A stretch of DNA of 64,000 bases. Origin: Amycolatopsis keratiniphila subsp. keratiniphila (GTDB taxonomy: Bacteria > Actinomycetota > Actinomycetes > Mycobacteriales > Pseudonocardiaceae). Made by a program: the position numbers and the translations under genes. The stretch is from contig NZ_LQMT02000010.1 of the NCBI RefSeq assembly GCF_001620365.2, positions 221,657 through 285,656 on the forward strand, written 5' to 3'. Below are positions 27,949-37,495 of the stretch, one piece after another. The notes beneath the pieces were generated by a model. That model was not told the origin of the DNA. It worked only from the letters and a program-made list of their open reading frames with translations, and searched no databases. The first letter of the stretch is position 1. Every line of letters starts with the position of its first letter.

Positions 27949-28959
27949 TTACCTTTCTGGAGCGGCGGTGGTCGATCGGACCACCAGCGACGGGTGCAGC
28001 AGATGGCGGACCGGTTCGGCGCGTTCACCCCGGATCCGTTCGAGCAGTGCTTCGACGGCCAGCCTGCCCATCTCGGTGCGCGGCTGGTCCACAGTGGTCA
28101 GTGACAGATGGCGCAGCGCGGCGAGCGAGGTGTTGTCGTAGCCGACGACGGAGACGTCTTCCGGCACGCGCAGGCCTGCCTCTTCCAACGCGGAGATCGC
28201 ACCGACGGCGTTGAAGTCGTTGCCCGCCACCAACGCGGTCGGCATTCCGCCTTCCGGTGGATCGCCGAGCAGTTCGTGCACGGCCTTCTCTCCGGCGGTG
28301 TCGGTGTGCTCGCTGCGCACGATTACCGGATTCAGCCGATGCCGCCGCATGGCCTGCAGGTACCCCCGGCGACGGGCGGCCGCGCCGGCGGCGAGCCCTC
28401 CGTCCAGATGGGCGATGCTTTTGTGTCCCAAGGAAACCAGGTGATCCACGGCGAGCGCGGACCCGGCCTCGCCGTCGTCGTTCACCGTGTCCACACCCGC
28501 CGCGCGCGACGTCCGCGACACCAGGACGACGGGGCTTTGCGCGGCCGCTTCCTCGATCGCCGACGCGGGGACCACCGGCGACAGCAGGATCACCCCGGCG
28601 GGCCGGAAGGACAGCAGGCTCTTCAGCGCGGCACGCTCCCGCGCGGGACTCCGGCCGCCGGTGTTGAGGATCAAATGGAACCCGGCCGCCTCGGCCGCCG
28701 CGTCGAGCCCTTCGACGACGTCGGCGAAGAACGCGTTGCGGAGATCGGAGACCATCACGCCGAGTACGGTCGATGTCCGGCTCGCCAGCGACCTGGCCAT
28801 CGCATGCGGCTCGTACCCCAGTTCGTGCGCCGCGCACAGCACGCGTGTGCGCCGCTCGTCCGAGACGTTCGGCGCGTTCCGCATCACCAGCGACACGAGC
28901 GCACGGGACACCCCCGCTTTCGCGGCGACGTCCTCCATCGTCGGTCGCGCCATCTTCAC
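27949..28959 (-). CDS. LacI-family transcriptional regulator of the iol module
   Basis: This 336-residue regulator has a LacI-type helix-turn-helix at its N-terminus (MEDVAAKAGVSRALVSLVM) and a periplasmic-binding-protein-like sugar-sensing domain. It is transcribed away from the iolE-iolD operon, across a 96-bp gap that contains two LacI-type palindromes. It therefore probably represses both itself with iolG and the divergent inositol operon. Confidence 0.93.
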   Translation of the reverse strand: MKMARPTMEDVAAKAGVSRALVSLVMRNAPNVSDERRTRVLCAAHELGYEPHAMARSLASRTSTVLGVMVSDLRNAFFADVVEGLDAAAEAAGFHLILNTGGRSPARERAALKSLLSFRPAGVILLSPVVPASAIEEAAAQSPVVLVSRTSRAAGVDTVNDDGEAGSALAVDHLVSLGHKSIAHLDGGLAAGAAARRRGYLQAMRRHRLNPVIVRSEHTDTAGEKAVHELLGDPPEGGMPTALVAGNDFNAVGAISALEEAGLRVPEDVSVVGYDNTSLAALRHLSLTTVDQPRTEMGRLAVEALLERIRGERAEPVRHLLHPSLVVRSTTAAPER

Positions 28960-29000
28960 GGTCTCCCTGCCCTTGACTTTACTGTGACGGACGCTACATG

Positions 29001-29033
29001 ATTAGAGCGCTCTAATCAATAGAGCGCTCTAAC
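29001..29033. promoter_or_regulatory. Paired LacI operators
   Basis: ATTAGAGCGCTCTAAT (29001-29016) is a perfect 16-bp palindrome with a central CG, the LacI-family hallmark. A second copy, TAGAGCGCTCTA (29020-29031), has its centre 17 bp away. Both lie between the divergent lacI and iolE-like genes. Confidence 0.85.
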
Positions 29034-29055
29034 CCCGATCCCCCGGAGGCCGCCG

Positions 29056-29955
29056 ATGACCGTCACGACACCCCGGATCCGCGTCGCCGCCGCCCCGATT
29101 TCTTGGGGCGTCTGTGAAGTCCCCGGCTGGGGCCGCGTGCTCGACGCGGGGACCGTGCTGGGCGAGATGGCGGAGCTGGGCGTGCGCGCCACCGAGCTCG
29201 GCCCGCCCGGATACCTGCCGCGAGACCCGGCCGAATTGCGCGAACGGCTGAGCGGCCACCGGCTCGAACTGGTCGGCGGCTTCCTCGCCGTCGTCCTGCA
29301 CGAGAATCCCGAAGCCGCGCTGGCGGAGGCCGAAGAATCCGCCGCGCTGTTCGCCGCCTGCGGCGGGACCATGCTCGTCGTCGCCGCCGCGACCGGCCTC
29401 GACGGTTACGACGATCGGCCGGAGCTGAGCGACACCGAATGGGCGACGCTCGTGGAAACCTCCGGCGGGATCGCGGAAATCGCCGCGCGGCACGGTCTCC
29501 GCACCGTGCTGCACCCGCATGTGGGGACGCATGTGGAGACCGAGCGGGAGGTCGAGCGTTTCCTCGCCGATTCCGATCTCCCGCTGTGCCTGGACACCGG
29601 GCATCTCCTGATCGGCGGGACCGATCCGGTGGCGCTGGCGAAACGCCATCCCGGACGGGTCGGGCATCTGCATCTCAAGGACGTGCGCGGGGAACTCGCC
29701 GAGGAGGTCCGCGCCGGAAGGCTTCCCTACGCCGAAGCGGTGGGCAAAGGTCTGTATGTCCCCTTGGGCGACGGGGACGTCGACATCGAAACGATGGTCA
29801 GGTTCGTCCACGAGGCGGGCTACGACGGGTGGTACGTGCTCGAACAGGACACCGCGCTGAGCGAGGGGAGCCCGGAGGATCTGCCGAAGCGGGATGTGGC
29901 CAGGAGCCTGGCGCATCTCGACGGAATCGTCAGCCGGCTCCCGGCTGCCAGGTAA
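29056..29955 (+). CDS. iolE: TIM-barrel sugar isomerase family, probable inosose dehydratase
   Basis: This 299-residue xylose-isomerase-like TIM-barrel protein has metal-site stretches such as HPHVGTHVE, LCLDTGHLLIG and GHLHLKD. IolE dehydrates scyllo-inosose to the trihydroxycyclohexane-dione that IolD cleaves. It is the first gene downstream of the operators and starts the long iol transcript. An isomerase of the IolI/IolH type has the same fold, so the exact reaction is inferred from the operon. Confidence 0.82.
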   Translation: MTVTTPRIRVAAAPISWGVCEVPGWGRVLDAGTVLGEMAELGVRATELGPPGYLPRDPAELRERLSGHRLELVGGFLAVVLHENPEAALAEAEESAALFAACGGTMLVVAAATGLDGYDDRPELSDTEWATLVETSGGIAEIAARHGLRTVLHPHVGTHVETEREVERFLADSDLPLCLDTGHLLIGGTDPVALAKRHPGRVGHLHLKDVRGELAEEVRAGRLPYAEAVGKGLYVPLGDGDVDIETMVRFVHEAGYDGWYVLEQDTALSEGSPEDLPKRDVARSLAHLDGIVSRLPAAR

Positions 29956-29979
29956 CGGAAGAAGCGAGGAGTGACGACG

Positions 29980-31062
29980 ATGTCCCATCGCTTGAAGAAA
30001 TGGCGGCGCAACAGTGCTTGCGAAGAGGAACCCAAACGGGAACCCGCTCTGTCAAAGCGATTCCGGTCGCGGGTTCCCAAGACGACACTGAAAAGGGCCT
30101 TGGTGGTCGTGGCGGGGCTGTTGCTCCTGTCCGCGTGCACCGGGCCGAAGGCCGAGGAGAAACCCGCGGCGGGCGCTGCCCCGGAGACGATCCAGCCCAG
30201 CGGGCCGCTGCGGGTCGCGGTCATCTCGCACGGCACCGCCGGTGACGCGTTCTGGAACGTGGTCAAGAACGGCGCCGAAGAGGCGGGCAGGCAGCTCGAC
30301 GTCCAGGTCGAGTACAACTCGGACGGAGACCCCGGCAACCAGGCCAAGCTGATCGACAACGCGGTCGCCCAGCGCGTCGGCGGGCTCGTGGTCTCGATGG
30401 CGAATCCGGAGGCGCTCAAGACCTCGATCGAGAACGCGGTCCGCGCCGGGATCCCGGTCATCACCATCAACTCCGGCGAGGACAAGAGCGCGGCGTACGG
30501 CGCGCTCACCCACGTCGGGCAGAACGAGACCATCGCGGGCGAGGAGGCCGGGAAGAAGTTCCGGGAGCTCGGCAAGAAGAAGCTGCTCTGCGTCGTCCAC
30601 GAAGCGGGCAACGTCGGGCAGGCACAACGCTGCGACGGCGCCAAGACCGGCTTCGCGGGCGACGTGCAGACCCTGCAGGTCGACATCAGCAACCCCACCG
30701 ATGCCGAATCCCGGATCAGGGGCGCGGTACAGACCGACTCCTCCCTCGACGCCGTCCTGACGCTGAACTCGCAGGTCGCCGCCCGTGCGGTGAGCGCGAT
30801 CAAGGCGGTCGGCTCGACGGCGCAGGTCGGCACGTTCGACCTCAACACCGACGTGGTCGGTGCGATCAAGTCGGGCGACGTCGTCTTCGCGGTCGATCAG
30901 CAGCAGTACGAACAGGGCTATCTCCCGGTGCAGTTCCTCAAGCTCTACCGGGACAACGCGAACGTCGTCGGCGGCGGGAAGCCGGTGCTCACCGGTCCCG
31001 ACCTGGTCGACAAATCCACTGTGGACACCGTCGGCCGGTACGTGCAAAGGGGCACGCGATGA
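29980..31062 (+). CDS. Sugar ABC transporter substrate-binding lipoprotein
   Basis: This is a 360-residue periplasmic-binding-type protein. The ATG at 29980 has GAGGAG 8 nt upstream; a GTG at 29971 is too close to that site. The lipobox LLLSAC lies at about residues 46-51, after an unusually long, charged n-region of about 38 residues. The rest resembles ribose/inositol-binding proteins ([32 protein letters not shown]). It feeds the permease and ATPase encoded immediately downstream; myo-inositol is the likely ligand given the operon. The stop overlaps the next start as ATGA. Confidence 0.9.
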   Translation: MSHRLKKWRRNSACEEEPKREPALSKRFRSRVPKTTLKRALVVVAGLLLLSACTGPKAEEKPAAGAAPETIQPSGPLRVAVISHGTAGDAFWNVVKNGAEEAGRQLDVQVEYNSDGDPGNQAKLIDNAVAQRVGGLVVSMANPEALKTSIENAVRAGIPVITINSGEDKSAAYGALTHVGQNETIAGEEAGKKFRELGKKKLLCVVHEAGNVGQAQRCDGAKTGFAGDVQTLQVDISNPTDAESRIRGAVQTDSSLDAVLTLNSQVAARAVSAIKAVGSTAQVGTFDLNTDVVGAIKSGDVVFAVDQQQYEQGYLPVQFLKLYRDNANVVGGGKPVLTGPDLVDKSTVDTVGRYVQRGTR

Positions 31063-32093
31063 CAACCACCACCCTCGACGAACGGCTCGCGAAACCGCGG
31101 CTGATGGACAGGCTGGTCGTCCGGCCCGAGATCGGCGCGCTGCTCGGCGCCGTCGTCGTCTTCCTGTTCTTCACCGTCGTCACCGACCAGTTCTTCAGCG
31201 GCAGCGGCGTGGCGACCTGGCTGGACGACGCCTCGACGCTCGGCATCATGGCGGTCGCGGTGTCCCTGCTGATGATCGGCGGCGAGTTCGATCTCTCCGC
31301 CGGGGTCATGACGGCGTCCACCGCGCTCGTCACCGCGACGCTGGCGACGCAGGCGGGCTGGAACGTCTGGCTCGCGCTGTTCGCCTCGCTGGTCTTCGCC
31401 CTCGCGGTCGGCGCGTTCAACGGCTGGCTGGTGATGCGCACCGGGTTGCCCAGTTTCATCGTCACCTTGGGCACCTTCCTGGCCCTGCAGGGGCTCAACC
31501 TCGGCGTCACCCGGCTGGTCACGGGCACCGTCCAGGTGTCCGGGATGCGTTCGACCGACGGCTACGAGTCCGCCGGCTTCGTCTTCGCGTCCACTGTGGA
31601 CATCGGCGGGACGGCGTTCCAGATCTCGATCCTGTGGTGGATCGGGTTCGCCGTCCTGGCGGCTTGGCTGCTGGTCCGGACCCGTTTCGGCAACTGGATC
31701 TTCGCCGTCGGCGGCTCCGCGCAGAGTTCGCGCGCGGTCGGGGTGCCGGTGGTGCGCACCAAGATCATGCTGTTCATGACCACCGCGCTCGCCGCGTGGC
31801 TGGTGGGCTCGATCAACATCCTGCGGTTCGCGAGTGTCCAGGCGAACCAGGGCATCGGGCTGGAGTTCCAGTACATCATCGCGGCCGTGATCGGCGGCTG
31901 CCTGCTGACCGGCGGGTTCGGTTCGGCGATCGGCGCCGCGATCGGCGCGCTGATCTTCGGTATGGCCCGGCAGGGCATCGTGTTCGCCCGCTGGGACAGC
32001 GACTGGTTCATGCTGTTCCTCGGCGTGATGCTGCTGTCCGCGGTCCTGGTCAACAACGCCTTCCGGCGGCGAGCGGAAAGGGTCCGGCGATGA
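31059..32093 (+). CDS. Sugar ABC transporter permease (inositol uptake)
   Basis: This 344-residue RbsC-type permease has about nine hydrophobic helices and the family segments GGEFDLSAG and SFIVTLGT. Its start and stop both overlap neighbours as ATGA. With the binding protein and ATPase it forms a CUT2-type importer, probably for inositol. It contains one exact copy of the 13-mer GTCCACTGTGGAC at 31589. Confidence 0.9.
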   Translation: MTTTTLDERLAKPRLMDRLVVRPEIGALLGAVVVFLFFTVVTDQFFSGSGVATWLDDASTLGIMAVAVSLLMIGGEFDLSAGVMTASTALVTATLATQAGWNVWLALFASLVFALAVGAFNGWLVMRTGLPSFIVTLGTFLALQGLNLGVTRLVTGTVQVSGMRSTDGYESAGFVFASTVDIGGTAFQISILWWIGFAVLAAWLLVRTRFGNWIFAVGGSAQSSRAVGVPVVRTKIMLFMTTALAAWLVGSINILRFASVQANQGIGLEFQYIIAAVIGGCLLTGGFGSAIGAAIGALIFGMARQGIVFARWDSDWFMLFLGVMLLSAVLVNNAFRRRAERVRR

Positions 32094-32875
32094 GTCGTCT
32101 CCTCGAAGTGAAGGACGTCGGCAAAACGTACGGCAGTGTGATCGCCTTGCGCGACGTCTCCACCGTGGTCAACGCGGGCGAGGTCACCTGCGTGCTCGGC
32201 GACAACGGCGCCGGGAAGTCCACGTTGATCAAGATCCTGGCCGGAGTCCACCAGCACGACAGGGGCGAGTTCCTGGTCGAGGGCGAGCCGGTCAAGTTCG
32301 CCTCGCCGCGTGAAGCGCTCGATCGCGGGATCGCGACGGTGTACCAGGACCTCGCGGTCGTCCCGCTGATGAGCGTGTGGCGGAACTTCTTCCTCGGTTC
32401 CGAGCCGACGGTCGGGTTCGGTCCGTTCCGCGCGCTGGACCGGAAGAAGGGCCGCGAGACGACCAAGAAGGCGTTGTCCGACATGGGCATCGACCTGCGC
32501 GACGTCGAGCAGCCGGTCGGCACGCTCTCCGGTGGCGAGCGGCAGTGCGTCGCCATCGCGCGGGCCGTGTACTTCGGGGCGAAGGTGCTGATCCTCGACG
32601 AGCCGACGGCCGCGCTGGGCGTCAAACAGGCGGGGGTCGTGCTCAAGTACGTCGCGCAGGCCCGTGACCGCGGGCTCGGCGTCGTACTGATCACGCACAA
32701 CCCGCATCACGCGTATCCGGTGGCGGATCGTTTCCTGCTGCTCAAACGGGGTGCGTCGCTCGGCGCCTACGAGAAGTCCGAGATCGACCTGGCCGAACTG
32801 ACCAGGCAGATGGCGGGCGGCGCGGAACTGGAAGCCCTCGAACACGAATTGCGAGCCGCGGAGTCCCCTTCATGA
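32090..32875 (+). CDS. Sugar ABC transporter ATPase, single nucleotide-binding domain
   Basis: This 261-residue ABC ATPase has Walker [10 protein letters not shown], signature LSGGERQ and Walker [12 protein letters not shown]. Most CUT2 importers use a fused double ATPase of about 500 residues (RbsA type); this is the single-domain form seen in FrcA-like systems, so it must act as a homodimer. It overlaps both neighbours as ATGA. Confidence 0.9.
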   Translation: MSRLLEVKDVGKTYGSVIALRDVSTVVNAGEVTCVLGDNGAGKSTLIKILAGVHQHDRGEFLVEGEPVKFASPREALDRGIATVYQDLAVVPLMSVWRNFFLGSEPTVGFGPFRALDRKKGRETTKKALSDMGIDLRDVEQPVGTLSGGERQCVAIARAVYFGAKVLILDEPTAALGVKQAGVVLKYVAQARDRGLGVVLITHNPHHAYPVADRFLLLKRGASLGAYEKSEIDLAELTRQMAGGAELEALEHELRAAESPS

Positions 32876-33804
32876 CCGTTCTCGAAGCACTGACCGTCGG
32901 CCGGGTCGGGGTGGACCTCTACCCCGAACAGAGCGGCGTGCCGCTGGCCGGGGTCAGCACCTTCGCCAAATCGCTCGGCGGCACCGCGACCAACGTCGCG
33001 GTCGCCGCCGCGCGGCTCGGCCGCTCGACGTCGGTGCTGACGAAGGTCGGCCCGGACGGCTTCGGCGAGTACGTGCGGCAGGCGCTGCGGGAGTTCGGCG
33101 TCTCCCCCGAGCACGTCGGGACGTCGGAAGGGTTGCAGACGCCGGTGGTGTTCTGCTCGCTGGACCCGCCCGCGGATCCGCCGCTGCTGTTCTACCGGTC
33201 CCCGATCGCCCCGGATCTGACCATCGGCGAGCACGATGTGCCCTGGGACGTCGTGGAATCCGTTCCGCTGCTGTGGGTCACCGGGACGGGTGTCTCGGTC
33301 GAACCGGCGCGCTCCACCCAGCGCGAGATGCTCCTGCGGCGCGAACGCCGGTCGCATACCGTGCTGGATCTCGACTTCCGGCCGATGTTCTGGCCGGACA
33401 CCGGGACGGCGCGCGAGGAGATCGGCTGGATGCTCGACCACGTCACGGTCGCGGTCGGCAACCGCGCCGAGGCGGAGGTCGCCGTGGGCACGGCGGATCC
33501 CGACGAGGCCGCGTCCCGGATGCTGGCCAGAGGTGTCGAGCTGGCGGTGATCAAGAAGGGCGCCGAAGGTGTGCTGGTGGCCACCGCCGAAGGCCGCTGG
33601 ACCGTGCCGCCCCAGCGGGTCGAGGTCGTCTGCGGGCTCGGCGCCGGTGACGGTTTCGGCGGTGCGCTGATCCACGGCCTGCTCTCCGGCTGGGATCCGG
33701 TGCGCATCGCCACCTACGCCAACGCGGCGGGCGCGCTCGTCGCCTCGCGGCTCGCCTGCGCCGACGCCATGCCCACCGCCGACGAGATCGAGGAGTTGCT
33801 GTGA
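32872..33804 (+). CDS. iolC: 5-dehydro-2-deoxygluconokinase IolC
   Basis: This is a 310-residue PfkB-type kinase. The sugar-binding start [15 protein letters not shown] and the C-terminal anion-hole motif [13 protein letters not shown] identify the family, with Gly in place of the usual Ala in GAGDAF. IolC phosphorylates 5-dehydro-2-deoxygluconate in inositol catabolism; the iolB and iolD partners follow with ATGA-type overlaps, which fixes the role. Confidence 0.92.
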   Translation: MTVLEALTVGRVGVDLYPEQSGVPLAGVSTFAKSLGGTATNVAVAAARLGRSTSVLTKVGPDGFGEYVRQALREFGVSPEHVGTSEGLQTPVVFCSLDPPADPPLLFYRSPIAPDLTIGEHDVPWDVVESVPLLWVTGTGVSVEPARSTQREMLLRRERRSHTVLDLDFRPMFWPDTGTAREEIGWMLDHVTVAVGNRAEAEVAVGTADPDEAASRMLARGVELAVIKKGAEGVLVATAEGRWTVPPQRVEVVCGLGAGDGFGGALIHGLLSGWDPVRIATYANAAGALVASRLACADAMPTADEIEELL

Positions 33805-34691
33805 GCAAGCTGCACCGTCCACTCGGGACGCTTTCCGACGAGCGGGATCCGGTCCGGCTCACCCCGGACTCGGCGGGCTGGACCTACAGCGGGCTGCGGG
33901 TCCTCTCACTGGCCGCCGGGGAAACCAGGGTGCTGCGCACCGGCGAATACGAGGCGTTCGTCCTGCCGCTGGCGGGATCGTGCACGGTCCGGGTCGACGG
34001 GCAGGTCTTCGAGCTGGCGGGGCGGGACTCGGTGTTCACCCGGGTCACGGATTTCGCCTATGTGCCGCGCGACGCCGAAGTCGAGTTGTCGACAGCGGCG
34101 GGGATCGAGGTCGCGCTGCCGATGGCCCGCTGCGGCCGCCGTCTCGAACCGCGCTACGGACCGGCCGAGAACGTGCCGGTGGAGGTGCGCGGGGCCGGGC
34201 AGGCGACCAGGCAGGTCACCAACTTCGGCGTACCGGGCGTCTGGGACCACGCGGACAAGCTGAACGCCTGCGAGCTGATCACGCCGGGCGGCAACTGGTC
34301 GTCGTACCCGCCGCACAAGCACGACGAGGTGTCCGAATGCGAGGTCGTCAACGAGGAGATCTACTACTTCCGCATCGCCGGCCGCGACGGTGTGACCCCT
34401 TCCCGCGAAGGGTTCGGCCTGCACCGGACGTACACCGCCGACGGTGAACTCGACGAGGACGTCGCGGTCCGGGACGGGGACGTCTTCCTGATCCCGCGCG
34501 GCTATCACGGTCCTTGCGTCGCCGCGCCGGGCTATCCGATGTACTACCTGAACGTCCTGGCCGGGCCCGCCGACGAGCGGTCGATGGCGTTCTGCGACGA
34601 CCCCGCGCACGGCTGGGTCCGTGACACGTGGAACGACCAGGAGCTCGACCCGCGCTGCCCGGTCACGAGCCACGAAGGGCGGGTCTCATGA
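33801..34691 (+). CDS. iolB: 5-deoxy-glucuronate isomerase IolB
   Basis: This 296-residue double cupin isomerises 5-deoxyglucuronate to 5-dehydro-2-deoxygluconate. Metal-site segments are visible at NWSSYPPHKHDE and NEEIYYFRI, and the later VFLIPRGYHGP is also family-typical. The GTG start overlaps the iolC stop as GTGA, and its own stop overlaps iolD as ATGA. Confidence 0.94.
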   Translation: MSKLHRPLGTLSDERDPVRLTPDSAGWTYSGLRVLSLAAGETRVLRTGEYEAFVLPLAGSCTVRVDGQVFELAGRDSVFTRVTDFAYVPRDAEVELSTAAGIEVALPMARCGRRLEPRYGPAENVPVEVRGAGQATRQVTNFGVPGVWDHADKLNACELITPGGNWSSYPPHKHDEVSECEVVNEEIYYFRIAGRDGVTPSREGFGLHRTYTADGELDEDVAVRDGDVFLIPRGYHGPCVAAPGYPMYYLNVLAGPADERSMAFCDDPAHGWVRDTWNDQELDPRCPVTSHEGRVS

Positions 34692-36526
34692 AGCTGACCA
34701 CGGCACAGGCCCTGGTGCGCTGGCTGCTCGCGCAGCGGTCGGAAACCCTGGACGGGCGGGAAGTCCCGTTGTTCCCCGGGGTGTTCGCGATCTTCGGGCA
34801 CGGCAACGTCCTCGGCCTCGGCACCGCGCTGGAGGAGTACCGCGACGAGCTTCCCCTGTGGCGCGGGCAGACCGAGCAGGGCATGGCGCTCGCGGCGGTC
34901 GGCTACGCGAAGGCGACGCATCGGCGCCAGGTGGGCGTGGTGACGTCGTCGATCGGGCCCGGCGCGCTGAACATGGTCACCGCGGCCGGGGTCGCGCACG
35001 CGAACCGGCTGCCGGTCTTGCTGCTCCCCGGCGACACCTTCACCAGCCGCGCCCCGGATCCGGTGCTGCAGCAGGTGGAGCATTTCGGCGATCCGACGGC
35101 CACGGTCAACGACGCCTTCCGCGCGGTGAGCCGGTACTTCGACCGGATCACCCGGCCGGAGCAGCTGCTCTCGACCTTGCCGCAGGTCGCCAGGGTGCTG
35201 ACCGATCCGGCGGACGCGGGGCCGGTGACGCTGGCGCTCCCGCAGGACGTCCAGGCCGAAACGTACGACTTCCCGGACGCGTTGTTCGCGCCGGTGACCC
35301 ATCGCCCGCAGCGGCCACGGCCCGATCGCCGGGCACTCACCGAAGCGGCGGGCGAGCTGCGGGCGGCGCGGAAACCGTTGCTGGTGCTGGGCGGCGGTGT
35401 CCGGTATTCCGGCGCGGGCGAGCGGGCGCTGGCCTTCGCCGGACGGCATGGCATCCCGGTCACCGAGACCACGGCGGGGCGCACCCTCGTGCCGCACGGC
35501 CATCCGCTGTACGCCGGTCCGCTCGGCGTCACGGGCTCGACCTCGGCGAACGTGCTGGCCGCGGAGGCCGACGTCGTGCTGGCCGTCGGCACGCGTTTGC
35601 AGGACTTCACCACGGCGTCCTGGACGGTGTTCTCCCCCGACGTCCGGCTGATCACGCTGAACGCCGCCCGGTTCGACGCGGTCAAGCACGGCGCACTGGC
35701 CGTCGTGGGTGACGCCGACGCGGGTCTCGTGGATCTGTCGGCCCAGCTCGAAAACTGGCACGTCGATCCATTATGGACAGAGCGTGCCGCGGCGGAGCGA
35801 GGCCGCTGGGACGCGCATATCGACACCCTGCGCGCCGTTTCCGGCGAAGTGCCGACGTATGCCCAGGTCGTCGGCGCGGTCAACGATCTCTCCGAGCCGC
35901 ACGACTACGTGATGACCGCGTCCGGCGGCATGCCGGGCGAACTCATCGGCGGCTGGCGCGGGTCGGGCTCGATCAGCATGGACGTCGAGTACGGGTTCTC
36001 CTGTATGGGTTACGAGCTCGCGGGTGCCTGGGGTGCGGCGATGGCGCATACCGAGGGCCTGGTCACCACGATGCTCGGCGACGGTTCGTACCTGATGCTG
36101 AACTCGGAACTGTTCTCGGCCGCCTTCGCCGGGCATCCTTTCGTGGCGGTGGTCTGCGACAACGACGGCTACGCGGTCATCGCACGGCTGCAGGAGGGGC
36201 AGGGCGGCAAGCCGTTCAACAACCTCCTCGGCGACTGCCGGAGCGCGCACGCCGATCCCCCTCGGGTCGACTTCGCGCGGCACGCGGAGTCGTTGGGGTG
36301 CGCCGTGTTCCCGGCGTCCACTGTGGACGATGTGCGGGCGGCCTACGCGAAGGCGCGGGAAGCCGCGGTGGCCGAAAAGCGACCGGCGGTGGTCGTGGTG
36401 CGGACCCGGCCGGACTCGTGGACCGAGGCCGGCGCGTGGTGGGAAGTCGGCGTTCCGGAGCACCTCTCGGGACGGGAGGGAATCGAACGCGGCAAGGCGA
36501 CCCAGGTGCGCTACCTGCGCATTTAG
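34688..36526 (+). CDS. iolD: 3D-(3,5/4)-trihydroxycyclohexane-1,2-dione hydrolase IolD
   Basis: IolD is the 612-residue thiamine-diphosphate enzyme that opens the ring to 5-deoxyglucuronate. The N-terminal domain holds the activating Glu region WRGQTEQGMALAAVGYAK, and the C-terminal cofactor motif starts GDGSYLMLNSE and ends CDNDG. Codon 362 (35771-35773) is TTA, a rare leucine codon in actinomycetes, so expression may depend on the bldA tRNA. Two TCCANNNTGGA palindromes lie in this gene (35767, 36317), the first of which contains the TTA codon. Confidence 0.95.
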   Translation: MKLTTAQALVRWLLAQRSETLDGREVPLFPGVFAIFGHGNVLGLGTALEEYRDELPLWRGQTEQGMALAAVGYAKATHRRQVGVVTSSIGPGALNMVTAAGVAHANRLPVLLLPGDTFTSRAPDPVLQQVEHFGDPTATVNDAFRAVSRYFDRITRPEQLLSTLPQVARVLTDPADAGPVTLALPQDVQAETYDFPDALFAPVTHRPQRPRPDRRALTEAAGELRAARKPLLVLGGGVRYSGAGERALAFAGRHGIPVTETTAGRTLVPHGHPLYAGPLGVTGSTSANVLAAEADVVLAVGTRLQDFTTASWTVFSPDVRLITLNAARFDAVKHGALAVVGDADAGLVDLSAQLENWHVDPLWTERAAAERGRWDAHIDTLRAVSGEVPTYAQVVGAVNDLSEPHDYVMTASGGMPGELIGGWRGSGSISMDVEYGFSCMGYELAGAWGAAMAHTEGLVTTMLGDGSYLMLNSELFSAAFAGHPFVAVVCDNDGYAVIARLQEGQGGKPFNNLLGDCRSAHADPPRVDFARHAESLGCAVFPASTVDDVRAAYAKAREAAVAEKRPAVVVVRTRPDSWTEAGAWWEVGVPEHLSGREGIERGKATQVRYLRI

Positions 36527-36539
36527 TCCTCTAAATGCG
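36518..36539. terminator. Shared hairpin of convergent iolD and oxidoreductase genes
   Basis: Arms CGCATTTAG (36518-36526) and CTAAATGCG (36531-36539) pair perfectly around TCCT. The TAG stop of iolD is the end of one arm and the TAG stop of the convergent gene is the start of the other, so one small stem carries both stops. Confidence 0.6.
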
Positions 36540-37397
36540 GTCGGTGAAGCTGGCGAAGTAGCCGGCCGCCATGTCCTCGTCGCCGTGTCCGGCCTCGGAC
36601 GCGCGGGCGAAACGGGCCCGCCCGGCCTCGACGGCGTCCATCCGGACACCCGCGCGGGCCGCGGCGGCCAGCACCAGCCGGGCGTCCTTCTCGGCGTTGT
36701 CGACCGAGAAGGCGGTGGTGTAGTCGCCGTTGAGGATCGCGGCGGATTTGGCCTGGAAGTAGCCGTTGTCCATCGGGCCGCCGGTGACGACGTCGACGAA
36801 GTGCCGCGGGTCGACACCGAGCCCTTCGGCCAGCGCCAGCGCCTCGCCGACGCCGTGGGTCAGCGCGATCACCCAGGTGTTCAGCACCAGTTTGAGCCTG
36901 CTCGCGGCGCCGGTGCGGCCGTCTTCGCCGACCCACAGCGTGCGCTTGCCGATCGCGTCGAACAGCGGCTGGACGGTCGCCCGTGTGTCGGCCGCGCCCG
37001 CCGCCAGCACGATCAACTGGCCCTGTTCGGCAGGCTGGCGGGTGCCCTGCACCGGTGCGTCGACGAAAACGAGCCCCTGCTCGTCGGCGTACTCGACCAG
37101 TTCCTCGACGGCGTCGCCGACGGTGCTGAGCTGCACCCAGATCGTGCCCGCGGCGGGGGCGGCCGCGCGGATGGCCTCCAGCACCGCCTGGCCGTCCGTG
37201 AGGACCGTGATCACGACACGCGCGCCGTCGACGGCTTCCGCGGCGCTCCCGGCGACCTCGACACCGTGATCGGCGAGGGCTTCGGCCTTGGCCGCGGTGC
37301 GGTTCCAGGCCCGGACCGCGAAGCCGACCTTGCTCAGATTGCGCGCGACCGGGGCACCGATGATTCCGGTGCCGAGCACCGCGACGGTCTCAGTCAT
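36531..37397 (-). CDS. 3-hydroxyisobutyrate dehydrogenase-family oxidoreductase
   Basis: This 288-residue NAD(P)-dependent beta-hydroxyacid dehydrogenase has the N-terminal Rossmann motif LGTGIIGAPVARNL and the central NTWVIALTHGVGEALALAEGLG helix typical of the family; a Lys (LKLV) stands at the expected catalytic place. Its substrate could be 3-hydroxyisobutyrate, tartronate semialdehyde or a similar beta-hydroxyacid. It is convergent with iolD, so a role in malonic-semialdehyde chemistry is only a guess. Confidence 0.85.
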   Translation of the reverse strand: MTETVAVLGTGIIGAPVARNLSKVGFAVRAWNRTAAKAEALADHGVEVAGSAAEAVDGARVVITVLTDGQAVLEAIRAAAPAAGTIWVQLSTVGDAVEELVEYADEQGLVFVDAPVQGTRQPAEQGQLIVLAAGAADTRATVQPLFDAIGKRTLWVGEDGRTGAASRLKLVLNTWVIALTHGVGEALALAEGLGVDPRHFVDVVTGGPMDNGYFQAKSAAILNGDYTTAFSVDNAEKDARLVLAAAARAGVRMDAVEAGRARFARASEAGHGDEDMAAGYFASFTDRI

Positions 37398-37495
37398 GAG
37401 TTACCTGCTCCTTGCCGATAGTGGAATGCTCGTTAAAGAATCAGCGCGAAAGAAATCCGTGTGAGCGCGGGGGTTCTGTCACGAAACCTGGAACA

